Of a stretch of 56,622 nt of DNA, positions 20,940 through 30,813 are shown piece by piece; the first letter of the stretch is position 1, and each line of letters opens with the position of its first letter. This stretch comes from Phytomonas francai. Its lineage: Eukaryota; Euglenozoa; Kinetoplastea; Trypanosomatida; Trypanosomatidae. The translations under genes and the position numbers were made by a program. The DNA lies in NCBI GenBank assembly GCA_001766655.1, contig MJCC01000006.1:353734-410355 (forward strand). Reading direction: 5' to 3'. The notes below the pieces were generated by a model. It ran no database searches and was not told the DNA's origin. It saw nothing but the letters and a program-made list of their open reading frames with translations.

Positions 20940-23429
20940 TCAGTGACCTGCGGTAACGAGTTGCGACGGGGAGTGTGATGTCAAGCCTCTGCGCAGTCCT
21001 CCCAGGCTGGGCTTCGTGGGCGTCAGTGACTTTGCTACCTTAGAGGGACTTACAGCCACCTTACTTATCAGTGCATATGGATGCGGTTGAGTCTGAATCG
21101 ATTCAAACTGATTCTTGGCATCGAATCGGGTTTGCTGGGTTCTCGAGTTAAAATGATTCGACTCATTTCTGGAGTCTTTTTCATGGATTGTTCGGTATGA
21201 GCCGCTTCTATCGCCTTCTTGAACTGAATTAATAGCCTTCTTGAGTGTGGTGGGTTGCCGTTTCACTCGCTCAGGCGTGTTGGAGGCCTCCGTCTCTAGC
21301 TTGTTTGAGCATTCCAGGATTCGCCGCACTTCTAACGTTAGGTCCGTAAACGCATGCGCCATCGCCGCGTACTTCGGATCACGATGAAGCTTCTGGAACG
21401 CGTCCTCTGAGGTGAAGTGGGTGAGTGTTTCAAGAACACGAACTGCGACTTCGCTCGTGGGCTGGGAGGACCCCATGGTGAGGCTACCAAGCGGTGTGTG
21501 AAGGTTGCACGTGGAAGGCGACGCCGCGGGATCCACCGTACGAAGCCAGGAGTGCTCATCGGGGTCTGACTGACAGGCGACATCGCGGACTTCTTTCCCA
21601 CCCCCCGCCGCCTTCCACCCCATCTCCGGGGGCGGCACTTGAGTCTCCACAGCCTCGGTGAAGAGAAACCGGAAGTGCCGCAGCACCGTCATGACATTGT
21701 CGGCGTCCGTGGTCATGGCGGATAACGGCTGGTGAGTCTCCGCCTCCGAGAACACTAAGAGAGAGTCGTGGAAAGATGGGTGCGCTGTCGAGGCGTTAAT
21801 GCTGTGGTTCGCCGCAGGCCTCTTGGGAAGGGAGTCTCCCCTGCATCGTACGATTTTCTTGTCCTGCCACTCAAAATGCGATTCCGACCTACGCTTCGAT
21901 GTGCCGAGGGCGGGCGGCAGCAGCATCGCACAGGTCTCCCGGCGAACCTCAAAGAGCAAGGTGCTATCGTTGTCGGTTCTCTCCTTCTCTACAGCACCAC
22001 AAAGAGGCTGTACAGTCGTAACGCGCTCGAGGCGATGGACCACGCTGGTTATACTCTCGCATTGTGCGAGGTGCGTCAAGGCGGACGTCGGAAGCTGCTT
22101 GAGGTAGGAATAGAGCAGCATCCACAGTCGCGGCTTCCACGGCGTGTGATAGAGATTTTGGAGGATCGTACTGACCTGCTCCTCAAGCTCGCTAAGTAGA
22201 AAGTGCGGCAGGCGCTCCGCCCTGGACTCAAGGGCCTCGCTCCGGCTATGCGGCGGAAGGGAGGCGGGGACCTTCGCAGACTCCTCAATCATCGCCGTCA
22301 CGACTCTTCCTTCCGGTGAGCAGTCATGGACGTCTGGTCGCACGACGATGGGGGAGAGCCCCAGCCCTCCGCAAGACGACGGCGTCAAGGCCCCCGGCTC
22401 GATCCAAACCCCGGGCTGGGCTGGGCTCCGCTCAGCCTCGTCGGCCCCGCCCTCCGTGCGTATTGGCCGGGGAGCGGTCATTTTAGATGCGGGCAGGGGT
22501 GTACCGGTATGGCGATCTCCAGCAACAGCCTTTGGCCGCACTAGTTCGGGAGCAGCAACCGCAGAAACCGCGGGGTTCTCGGGTTGAGGATCCTGGCGAC
22601 GCATCGATCTCGGCTTAGATGTCTCACTACCGGGGTGTACGTCGCGTCCGTACGGCGATGTGCTTACACTTTGCACCTTTTCTATGTGTTCTAGATGACT
22701 CCCCGGCCGGCTCAACGACTTCGTCTCCGCATTTTGTTCTAAAGACATGCCAGGTTGGGTTGCCGCATGCATCGATTTACTTCCATCCGTGGCGGCAACC
22801 GACGTACTCCTGCTAACGTGCTTCCAAGGGATTCCCTGCTGCTGCCGCCCATTCGCTGATGCGCCGCGAGGCACTCCATCGCGTAAAACCAAATCCGCAC
22901 TCTGAAAAGGGGTACCTTTCTGGGCCATACCACCGTTAAGATAGCGCCCCCCCTCCGCATCCTTCCGCTGGTTGTGGCGCGAGAGAGCCTGCGCCGTGAG
23001 CAGCTCGGTGCGGGCTTCGGGATGATTTTCGAGGCTGGCATGGCCCCCGCCAACCCCATCGCGATAAGGGGCTCCAGCCCCGTCAGCGGCCGCGTCAAAC
23101 CGCTTCTCCAGCGAAGCGTTCACGCCCGGGAGGGAGGGGTCGGCGGTCGCCGTCGTTGCCGGCACCTGGGGCCGCGAATGGGGCCGGCCGCGGTGATGGC
23201 TGCTCGGGAGGTGCCGCGGGCCCCCGTTCGGTACGTTCTGCGAGCGCGCGCGGCTCTGCGAGTGCGCCCCACTCAGCGTGCTATGACGCGGGCGGGTGGG
23301 GGCGGGGAAAACTGGGGATGGTGACTTGCCTCTTTCCCGAGCTTTGATGGTGTTGAAGTGCTGAAAGAGGACTAAGGCCGAAACCCCTGCAACAGCGCAG
23401 ACTATCAAAAATACCCTTTCCTTATCCAT
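20940..23429 (-). CDS. hypothetical protein with N-terminal membrane anchor
   Basis: 829 residues. Residues 6-23 (VFLIVCAVAGVSALVLFQ) form one hydrophobic helix right after a short charged start, so it is probably a signal-anchor. Residues 30-370 are Pro/Ser/Arg-rich and look disordered. A better structured part starts near SELEEQVSTILQNLYHTPW and continues with LWMLLYSYLKQLP. The tail is basic and Ser-rich. I do not recognise a family. It may sit on an organelle surface facing the cytosol; the organelle is not indicated. The ATG at 23429 puts the anchor at the extreme N-terminus, which supports this start. Confidence 0.65.
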   Translation of the reverse strand: MDKERVFLIVCAVAGVSALVLFQHFNTIKARERGKSPSPVFPAPTRPRHSTLSGAHSQSRARSQNVPNGGPRHLPSSHHRGRPHSRPQVPATTATADPSLPGVNASLEKRFDAAADGAGAPYRDGVGGGHASLENHPEARTELLTAQALSRHNQRKDAEGGRYLNGGMAQKGTPFQSADLVLRDGVPRGASANGRQQQGIPWKHVSRSTSVAATDGSKSMHAATQPGMSLEQNAETKSLSRPGSHLEHIEKVQSVSTSPYGRDVHPGSETSKPRSMRRQDPQPENPAVSAVAAPELVRPKAVAGDRHTGTPLPASKMTAPRPIRTEGGADEAERSPAQPGVWIEPGALTPSSCGGLGLSPIVVRPDVHDCSPEGRVVTAMIEESAKVPASLPPHSRSEALESRAERLPHFLLSELEEQVSTILQNLYHTPWKPRLWMLLYSYLKQLPTSALTHLAQCESITSVVHRLERVTTVQPLCGAVEKERTDNDSTLLFEVRRETCAMLLPPALGTSKRRSESHFEWQDKKIVRCRGDSLPKRPAANHSINASTAHPSFHDSLLVFSEAETHQPLSAMTTDADNVMTVLRHFRFLFTEAVETQVPPPEMGWKAAGGGKEVRDVACQSDPDEHSWLRTVDPAASPSTCNLHTPLGSLTMGSSQPTSEVAVRVLETLTHFTSEDAFQKLHRDPKYAAMAHAFTDLTLEVRRILECSNKLETEASNTPERVKRQPTTLKKAINSVQEGDRSGSYRTIHEKDSRNESNHFNSRTQQTRFDAKNQFESIQTQPHPYALISKVAVSPSKVAKSLTPTKPSLGGLRRGLTSHSPSQLVTAGH

Positions 23430-23935
23430 TGATACCTACAGCAGAACCTTACTCAGTCAAACTTCTTTTTATTGTTGCGCTTGCGTAGGTCTGCCTCTAA
23501 AAAAAAAAAAAAGGTCACTGTAGAACGAAATGTCGTTGGACTAAAACAACAACTATTTTAAAAAAAAGTCTATAGAAGCTAATAAGGTCAGTGCTTTAAC
23601 GTGTACGATTTATAGGGTAGAAACCAAAAGTAGTAGAATGCTCTAGGGGAATAAAGAACAAGGATAAGACAATTTGCCACTCGGTTAGACCCCCCTTTTA
23701 AAGTTTGTATAATCTAAGAAGAGTACAATTTTGGTACTGTTAATATCCCAAAAAAAAGTTGAAACGTAGAAAGGCAATAAAATAATAAATATGTGAGAAC
23801 GTGCTTAAGCTGATTTACTATAAAAGTAAAGACAGAAGAAAGGAAAAACATAAATTACAAAACCATACTTCCCCCCCCTCCCCCCCACACACACTCCCCC
23901 AGTGTGTACCGTTGGACTTCTTGTGCACAGGCACC
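23430..23935. other. AT-rich intergenic spacer
   Basis: No gene supported. A-rich homopolymers at 23499-23511 and C-runs at 23872-23887. Confidence 0.5.
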
Positions 23936-25942
23936 CTACAATGTTTGTATCCGTGGATGAAATACAGCAGAAAGGCGCTGTAAGGCTATTCCGCTCGCGA
24001 CTTGGATTGGAAGTCCACGATGGACAGAATTCGCGGCGATATCCTTAGCCTTGTTCACATACCTGAGCGCCTCCCCTCTCTCATGAAAAGGACCAAGGGT
24101 TATGATACCCTCACAAAGTCGCAGTACCTCGATGTGGGGAAGCTTACCTTCCTGCGGTATCACCAGGACAACCGGCCGTCGAGGAGAGAGTCCGGCATGG
24201 CGATCACGGTCAATGATTCGGCCAGTAGACTTTAGAATCTCCTCCTCTGGATCGCACAGAGACACGACGTGCCGGCGCTCAAAAATGTGATCCAAGTACC
24301 ATCGTAAGGACTCCAAAGAACTCCTACAGACATCGCCCTCGTACCCTTGGTTCGTGTCACCACCATCGCCCAAAGTGGTGGTAGAAGCCCTCGCCAGCCC
24401 GCCATCCTCAAAGTGATTACCGCACCCATGTAAAACACCCTCGACCTGTAAGCCGCTGGAATCCAGGGCGTCTCCGGGAGAGGAGGGATACCTGAAAAAG
24501 TCTGAAGCGTAGAGAAAGCCGTGCCCGCAATCTAGAAACCAGAACTGCGGCGCCGCCCCGGCCCGATACGCCGCGTCCACACGATGCTGCAGGGCCTGTG
24601 AGAAGTCCCCGACGGTCTCCGCCCCCGGCATGGGGCTGAGGAAGGTGGGGGGCGTGTAGTGGTACGAGCCAACCGACCCAACGACGTTGGGTTTACGCCT
24701 TCCGATGTAAAAAACATGGTCTACCAGAAACGCGTTCGCGTTCCGAATGATTCCGCCGAAGTTTCTCTGGTCAAACTCGTTTTCGTACAGCACAGAAAGG
24801 CCGAAATGTCCAACCGATTCGGCATTGGCGCTCCCTGGTCCTCCTTCAACAGCCTCTGGATCCTTCTCTCCTTCACAGTATGCTAGCAACGCGGCTCGGT
24901 AAGCGCGATGCATTGCCTTGATGGTAGCTGAATCCCTCTCGTAGTAATTGGGGTGGATAGGCCGAGCATCCACTCGGAGTGATGCGTATCTCTGCGAATG
25001 AGAGAGGTCCCTCCCATTAAGACTTATCCCCGTACTTTTTGGTAAGGATTCCTCAAAAACAGACTGAAATGCCCTGAGTTTCCTTCGCAGCTGCATAGTT
25101 AATAATTTTCCTTCATCGTTTATCGTATGTAGATCTGTTTTGTTATCATCCATTTCGCTGTTATGGTCGTTGCTGCGTAGAACTGTGCGCGCGTGTGGAA
25201 AGTTGAGATCCAAGTATGCATAGAATAAGGCAATCCCGAGCGAGGCTACAACGTTAAGGGAGCTAATGGTACCATACTGCGGAATGTAGACTACGGTCTT
25301 CGCACATGTATCCTCGCTCTTCCAATCGCGGACGAATTCTTGAGCTCGCACCTTTGGTGACTCTTCACACTTCTTTTCCTCCATTGTATCCCTGTGGGAG
25401 GTGCTCGCCATTTTATGAAACGGAAATAAAAAATGGGGCCTGATCCCGAGGTTTTCGTGCCCAAGCACGAGCCGGCATGAAAACGGAAAGCGTGTACGAA
25501 AAATACTCTGAGAACGAGGAGTGAAGTTCTCCAGCGCCACAATCGGCAACTTTGCGAAATCACTCATGAGAAACAATTCCTCTCCAAACAAAGCCATATT
25601 GAGACGTCGCTTCGCCTCGCTCACAGTGGCCACATGCGCCCCATCGTTGCCATCGCCGGACGGACAAAACTGAATATGCTCGATATCCTGCCATCCGTGT
25701 AGTTTTAAGAAGGATGGTGGGGCAGCGGTGCCAAAGAACATGCAGGTTCGAATGGCGTTGCTGGCGTTAAAGGCACTATGGCAGCCCTCAAGGCCCACCA
25801 CGAGCTCGCTAAGATGCACCGGTATGCGATCCCACCTGGGCAAGCTCCACGACCACCGCACGAGCGGGTTCGTCTCTAACGGCAAAACACGCTTGGGGGG
25901 GCGTTTAGTTTGCTTGCGTCGTACGACACACCGCCAGAGCAT
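23936..25942 (-). CDS. SpoU-family RNA 2'-O-ribose methyltransferase with two SpoU domains
   Basis: 668 residues. Two sets of SpoU (TrmH/SPOUT) motifs can be read in one chain. Set 1: NASNAIRTCMFFG (59-71), LVLGHENLGI (158-167), and IPQYGTISSLNVVASLGIAL (220-239), close to canonical motifs 1, 2 and 3. Set 2: NFGGIIRNANAF (394-405), VVLVIPQEGK (591-600) and GLPIQVASGIALQRL (643-657), more divergent. SpoU enzymes methylate 2'-OH of rRNA or tRNA using S-adenosylmethionine and normally work as homodimers through the knot. Here the dimer may be built into one polypeptide. Whether both knots bind cofactor is unknown; set 2 lacks the SLN of motif 3. Compartment is unclear; the N-terminus is Arg/Lys-rich and could target the mitochondrion. 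The mRNA 5' end is ambiguous (see findings). Confidence 0.75.
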   Translation of the reverse strand: MLWRCVVRRKQTKRPPKRVLPLETNPLVRWSWSLPRWDRIPVHLSELVVGLEGCHSAFNASNAIRTCMFFGTAAPPSFLKLHGWQDIEHIQFCPSGDGNDGAHVATVSEAKRRLNMALFGEELFLMSDFAKLPIVALENFTPRSQSIFRTRFPFSCRLVLGHENLGIRPHFLFPFHKMASTSHRDTMEEKKCEESPKVRAQEFVRDWKSEDTCAKTVVYIPQYGTISSLNVVASLGIALFYAYLDLNFPHARTVLRSNDHNSEMDDNKTDLHTINDEGKLLTMQLRRKLRAFQSVFEESLPKSTGISLNGRDLSHSQRYASLRVDARPIHPNYYERDSATIKAMHRAYRAALLAYCEGEKDPEAVEGGPGSANAESVGHFGLSVLYENEFDQRNFGGIIRNANAFLVDHVFYIGRRKPNVVGSVGSYHYTPPTFLSPMPGAETVGDFSQALQHRVDAAYRAGAAPQFWFLDCGHGFLYASDFFRYPSSPGDALDSSGLQVEGVLHGCGNHFEDGGLARASTTTLGDGGDTNQGYEGDVCRSSLESLRWYLDHIFERRHVVSLCDPEEEILKSTGRIIDRDRHAGLSPRRPVVLVIPQEGKLPHIEVLRLCEGIITLGPFHERGEALRYVNKAKDIAANSVHRGLPIQVASGIALQRLSAVFHPRIQTL

Positions 25943-26929
25943 CCGAAAAATTCAAACCCACCAGGTCGAACGGTATTCGAAAAAGATGGCAAAGAGGCAT
26001 AAATGATGTATAATAAGATTCCATAATCATAAAAGCAATGAAAAGGTGCAGAAGAAAAATGGGGAAGAATATGCCTAGTGCAACATGAGAAACAGGGGCA
26101 GACCATCCTAATAACAGAGTCCCATTAAAATCGGGATAAAAGTAATAGAAAATCTTGGAAAAGTGAAATCTCACTGATTCATCACCAATCCGATGTACAA
26201 GCATTCAGATGTAGATCTATAACGCCAAAAACGCACACACACACACACATGACAAGAATAGCCTGTACAATAAATCTCACTCCTACGGACTACAGTCAAC
26301 GCCATTAGAAAAGGCAACGTTACTGCAATTAGGCGAAGTTTATATAGCTCTCTTTCTTCAGCTCACCCTGACTCTTATCCGTTTCCGCCTTGACGGTTAA
26401 CCATAAAATAACAAGACGATGAAGTAGACCTTTGGTAAAAAAAAAAAACGATAACTTTCTAGATGTCTCTCTATGTACGAATACCAAAAATCGAAAGAAA
26501 AGGATAAAAAAGAAAGAAAAGTGTAAGTTTTAGGCAATATCCTCGACTCAGCTAACCAGAAACAGGAGGGATGTCGTATTATTCGAGTAACGTGGTGCCA
26601 AAAAGTATTCCAATCCCACCTTACTCTTTACGTGCTGGGTACGCTTTTTTTTTTTTTTTTAGGGTCCGCAATTTTGCATTCTACCGACATTCGGCCGCGC
26701 AAACACAATTAAAGGGGTGAAAAAAAGGAACGGGAAAAACTTCCAAGATGACAGAATTCCTTTGTGTGTGTGTGTCACTCTATCGTAAGCCATCCCCATC
26801 TTGGTATTCCCGCCTTCCATTTGTTCCAAAGACACCCCGACCCCACCAACGCCCGCGCGGCGGAAACGAGCCCCCACTCCGCCACCTCTTCATTCTTCCC
26901 GTTTATTTTTTGTTATCGATCGCTTCGCC
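25943..26929. other. intergenic spacer / 5' leader region
   Basis: Mainly AT-rich. On the coding strand, 26204-25905 is open for 99 codons from an ATG and overlaps the SpoU start in another frame; it is hydrophobic (LGIFFPIFLLHLFIAFMIM) and I take it as a chance or upstream reading frame. A long T-run at 26646-26660 lies near the POLA2 stop. Confidence 0.4.
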
Positions 26930-28861
26930 CTACGCCTGGTCGGTGCTGAAGATGCGAAGGATGCCGCAGGAGACCCCGGTCGCGACCGACGCCCCGCGCA
27001 CGACCGCGAGCGCGCTGTCAGGGATGGTCACCTCGGCCACCTGCAGGGTGTACGCCCGCTCCGTCCGCGGCGACCACACGCCCGGGTTCACCACGAGCAC
27101 CCCGCTCGCGCTCGCGGGGTCGTCGAGCGGGCCCTCGTCTCGGACGGCGGCGTGGGCCGGATCCCGCACGCCCTGGTGCGTGACCACCGCGAACCTCGGC
27201 CGCGTGGACGGCGCGAAGACGACGTGGGGCATCCACTCGACCTCGCCGATGGCGGCCGCCTCGGGCCGCGCGCGCTTCGGGGCCCGCGGGTCCTCGTCCT
27301 CATCCTCGTCCTCGTCGGGGCCGGGGTCGCGGGCGAGCGGGGCGGGCCAGTTCGCGGCGCCGCCCTCGCCGTTCGCCTCCGCCGGGGCGTAGTCGAGGCG
27401 CATGCGGTCGAGCTGCCGGAGCTCGAGGTCGTGGGCGGGGAGGCCGAGGAGGGGGGTGTACCACCGCCCCTGCACCCACGCCTCGACGACGCGGCGCAGG
27501 CTGCCGGCGGGGGCCGGCCAGCGCTCGACCATCGCCGCGCGCAGCCCCCCGACGGCGTCGGCGGTGCAGACGCCGAAGTGGAGGCCGTTGACGGCGACCC
27601 GGCAGGGGTTCGAGCGGAAGCGCAGCCCCGGCGTGTCCGCGAGCGCGTAGGAGACGCCGGGGAGGGCGGGCACGAGCACGAGGTCGTCGCGGTGCGGCAC
27701 GAGTACGACCCGCGGCGCCCGCGCGGCCCCGGCGAGCCCGTCCTCGAGCGCGTCAACGGCCGCGAGCAGGCGGTCGGGGACGGCGCCGGGGCCGCCGCCC
27801 GCGCCGACGAGCGGGCCCCCGACGATCAGGACGTCGGCGCCGCGCCGGCGGGCCGTCGCCGCGGCCGCGCGCAGAAGCCCCGCGAGCCCGCCGGGAGGAA
27901 AGGGGCCGCAGCAGAAGTGCACGCGCGTCGGGACGGCCGCCGCGCGCGGGGGGGGGCGGTCCACGCCCCACGGCAGCACCGGCCGGTGCGGCAGCGCCAG
28001 GCCGCGCAGAAGGACGCCGGTCAGCACCCCGCGCGCGCTCCGCTGCGCGGCCTCGCCGACGACCCCCAACGCCATCCCGGGGTAGACCCCGCTGAAGGGC
28101 GGCAGCAGGCGCGGGAAGAGCGAGAGCCGCTGCCCCTCCGCCGGGTCCGCGTCGTCGCCCCAGCGGAGGCCCGCCGGGGGGGCCCCGACGGGCCCGGAGG
28201 CAGGCCCCGCCCCCGCCAACAGCTGCGAAAACACCTCGTCCGGGACCTCCCTCGTCAGCGCCCGAAACGCCGGCAGGTACGAGGCCTCGTCGTCGATGTC
28301 CGCGATCACGAAAAACTCCCACGGCTGGAGGGCCTGCGCGCCGACAACATCGTGCACCTGGGTGAGGATGCCAACCGCACGGTACGCGCGTTGGGTCGTC
28401 AATCCCCCGGAGGAGTAACCCGGCGCGGGAGCCAAATCCACACCCTGGGGGTCGTCGCGGTGCCGCCCCTTCAGCTCACCGCCGTCATCCTCATCGGAGG
28501 GCTCCAACTTGGTTTCACCCACCTCCCCCTCCTCCAGTTTCGTAGGAGAGAGAAATAGGCTGCCCGAAAAAGAAATACGACGGAGCAGATGCTGGTAGTA
28601 CTTTACAAGGGCTCGCCGCACGGCGGGTGCACTGATGTCCTGCGTACCGCAGTATTTCATTTTATTGAAGCCTACGACACTGCGGGCGTCCACCAAGGCC
28701 CCCGAATTACCTGCGTCGATGAAGGCCTTCGAATCCGGTGAGGTAGCAGGTTTGGGAAGCTGCTGCGGAACAAAATCTCTCTCGATTTGCGCCGGCGGGT
28801 GGACATCATTCAACAAAAGCTCAAGGTTTGGTGTCACTCGCCACTGCTTCTCTTTAATCAT
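26930..28861 (-). CDS. POLA2: DNA polymerase alpha B subunit (primase-polymerase complex)
   Basis: 643 residues, close to other POLA2 proteins (about 600). The N-terminal part has SVVGFNKMKYCGTQDIS; the C-terminal half follows the inactive calcineurin-like phosphoesterase fold of B subunits: LFPRLLPPFSGVYPGMALGV, ADVLIVGGPLVGAGG, VVLVPHRDDLVLVPALPG, VNGLHFGVCTAD, and the closing VLVVNPGVWSPRTERAYTLQ with VAEVTIP. It tethers the catalytic subunit and primase at replication initiation in the nucleus. Catalytic metal residues are degenerate, as known for the family. From about 28300 down to 27000 the coding sequence is extremely GC-rich (Ala/Arg/Gly/Pro), while the first 180 codons are not. Confidence 0.85.
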   Translation of the reverse strand: MIKEKQWRVTPNLELLLNDVHPPAQIERDFVPQQLPKPATSPDSKAFIDAGNSGALVDARSVVGFNKMKYCGTQDISAPAVRRALVKYYQHLLRRISFSGSLFLSPTKLEEGEVGETKLEPSDEDDGGELKGRHRDDPQGVDLAPAPGYSSGGLTTQRAYRAVGILTQVHDVVGAQALQPWEFFVIADIDDEASYLPAFRALTREVPDEVFSQLLAGAGPASGPVGAPPAGLRWGDDADPAEGQRLSLFPRLLPPFSGVYPGMALGVVGEAAQRSARGVLTGVLLRGLALPHRPVLPWGVDRPPPRAAAVPTRVHFCCGPFPPGGLAGLLRAAAATARRRGADVLIVGGPLVGAGGGPGAVPDRLLAAVDALEDGLAGAARAPRVVLVPHRDDLVLVPALPGVSYALADTPGLRFRSNPCRVAVNGLHFGVCTADAVGGLRAAMVERWPAPAGSLRRVVEAWVQGRWYTPLLGLPAHDLELRQLDRMRLDYAPAEANGEGGAANWPAPLARDPGPDEDEDEDEDPRAPKRARPEAAAIGEVEWMPHVVFAPSTRPRFAVVTHQGVRDPAHAAVRDEGPLDDPASASGVLVVNPGVWSPRTERAYTLQVAEVTIPDSALAVVRGASVATGVSCGILRIFSTDQA

Positions 28862-29305
28862 GTTTTTTATTGTTTTTACAGCTACGATAGACTACGATTT
28901 TAACCTCCCCTTTCGAGTGGGATCGTTTAGACCCAGATGACTTGTTTTTGTTTTTTTTTTTCAAGCAAAAGAAAACATAAAAGCCACATAAATATTGACC
29001 CTAATTACACAACTGTATGTGTTGGTGGAAACTGTGGTTGAAGCCCCAGGGCATCCCATTTTTGGTGTCGCAAGTCACCATTCCCTCGCCTTTTAACAGG
29101 TGTCTAGCTCTTATCTAGCCCTTTCTAAATGACATCACTCCTTCCCACACACACACACACAAAGACACACACACCAAAAAAAAAAGGTGTCAACAGATTA
29201 AATAGTAATGATAATAATAACAAGAGCAATAGACTAACAAAAAAAACATTCCCCAGGACTGACTTTCGTCTTTTAAGGAATATGACCCTCACAGTACATA
29301 AAGAC
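28862..29305. other. AT-rich intergenic spacer
   Basis: No gene supported. A short CA-rich run (29147-29172) lies near the epsilon-COP stop. An A-run at 29176-29186. Confidence 0.5.
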
Positions 29306-30295
29306 TTATTGTGCCGTGTAATTAGCCGCCGCGGCATCAAAGGCGGCTGACATACTCGCATATTCCTTACTCCAAACCCCACCTGCACTTGACGCTTGGG
29401 TGAGGTATCGCTCGACCACATCGTCTTGCCTTCCTAGGTGGGCCGAAACCACCGCCAGGTTCACCAGCGTGTCCTCATCACTGGATTTGATCGAAAGCGC
29501 GTCTAGCAGGGTCTTCTCTGCCTTATCGTACATCTTCAACCCAATAAGAGCGAGTGCCATTAAATTCAAAACCCTCACGCTATTACCAGTGCGTTCGATG
29601 ACGTCCGTAAATGAGTCAATTGCTTTCTGGTACATCTCCTTCTTCAGGGTATGCTGGGCCTCGTAGAGCGCATGGATGCCGACGTAGAGGATGGTGAGCA
29701 GGGCCTCATCGTTCGCCTTCTCCATCGCCGCGACCTCGTGGCCGGTCAGGTCGATTCGGTTAAGCTCGATGAGCCCCTCCGCGATGAGCGCGTGGAGTTC
29801 GATCTGCTGCTGGGTGGCGAGCGCGTCGTTCGGGGCCCCGAGCTCCCTTAGCCACGTCCTCCCGAGCAAAACCGCCCCGCTGGCGTCGTGGACGTGGAGG
29901 AGGGCCGAGCAGGTGAGAATCGCGATGATGATATGCCCGGGCTGCACCTCTGCGGCGGCGGTGGTCAGACACGTCAGGGGCTCCTGCACGGCAGGCTCCA
30001 GCCCGGCCTCGGCGTTCGGCAGGACGGGGCTCTTCGCCAGCGCGGCGTGCAGCCTCGCGTACTCGTAAACGGCCTTCAGACGCGGGTTCGTCTCGGCGTG
30101 GTACTTGTACGCGACGAGGTCGTACTGACCAAGGCCAATCTGCGCACACGCTATCAGGAGTTCCTTTTCGACGTTGAACCGCGCAACGTCTTCGCTTTTT
30201 CTGAGCGACGTCTTCGCACTGCTGCACTCCGAGATGGCCTGGTCATAGTTGCCAATCACGAGGGCGTTGCGCGCGTCAAAGAGTTCGTCAGCCAT
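29306..30295 (-). CDS. coatomer subunit epsilon
   Basis: 329 residues, slightly longer than animal epsilon-COP (308). It is a helical TPR-like protein throughout: LFDARNALVIGNYDQAISEC at the N-terminus, then paired helices ending with LNLMALALIGLKMYDKAEKT and DEDTLVNLAVVSAHLGRQDD. These match epsilon-COP in order and spacing. It stabilises alpha-COP in the COPI coat that drives Golgi-to-ER and intra-Golgi transport. ATG at 30295. The middle of the gene is GC-rich. Confidence 0.85.
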   Translation of the reverse strand: MADELFDARNALVIGNYDQAISECSSAKTSLRKSEDVARFNVEKELLIACAQIGLGQYDLVAYKYHAETNPRLKAVYEYARLHAALAKSPVLPNAEAGLEPAVQEPLTCLTTAAAEVQPGHIIIAILTCSALLHVHDASGAVLLGRTWLRELGAPNDALATQQQIELHALIAEGLIELNRIDLTGHEVAAMEKANDEALLTILYVGIHALYEAQHTLKKEMYQKAIDSFTDVIERTGNSVRVLNLMALALIGLKMYDKAEKTLLDALSIKSSDEDTLVNLAVVSAHLGRQDDVVERYLTQASSAGGVWSKEYASMSAAFDAAAANYTAQ

Positions 30296-30777
30296 GGAAA
30301 TAATCGTATCGGCCTTCGAAAAGATGGTGAAAAACAGGTGAGGATAATGTCGCTACAGAAAGAGAGAGAAACCTAAACGCTGTGCACTTTGGTGTGAAAC
30401 TATTGAAGTTACACTATCAAGCTAGAAAAACAATAACTATAATAACAATTATAGCAATGCAATATTAGAGGAGGAGTGATAATTTGTACCCTTTCTACTG
30501 AAGTAAACGACATAAAAGAAGCAACAAATGACACGAAGAAGAGCGTAACAATATTTTTTTCCCAGCACTCTCAAAAATTACCACACAATTCTCATACGAA
30601 AAGGAAGTAAAAATGATTCTTTTTATCTTTACCAGCACATAAAAAAAAAAAAGAATTATATTATTCACCTATTTCGTTTACTTTTATCCCTTTTTAAATT
30701 TAGTTAAACTTATTATAATACTTAAAAATACATACAAAAATGCACCATGTAAAAATTCCCTAAAGAAGAGGTTCTCG

Positions 30778-30813
<36 letters not shown>

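Noticed and set aside
26801..28558. 585-codon plus-strand ORF opposite POLA2
   Set aside because: Shadow of a GC-rich island; Arg/Pro/Gly-rich with no domain, while the minus strand encodes a clear POLA2.
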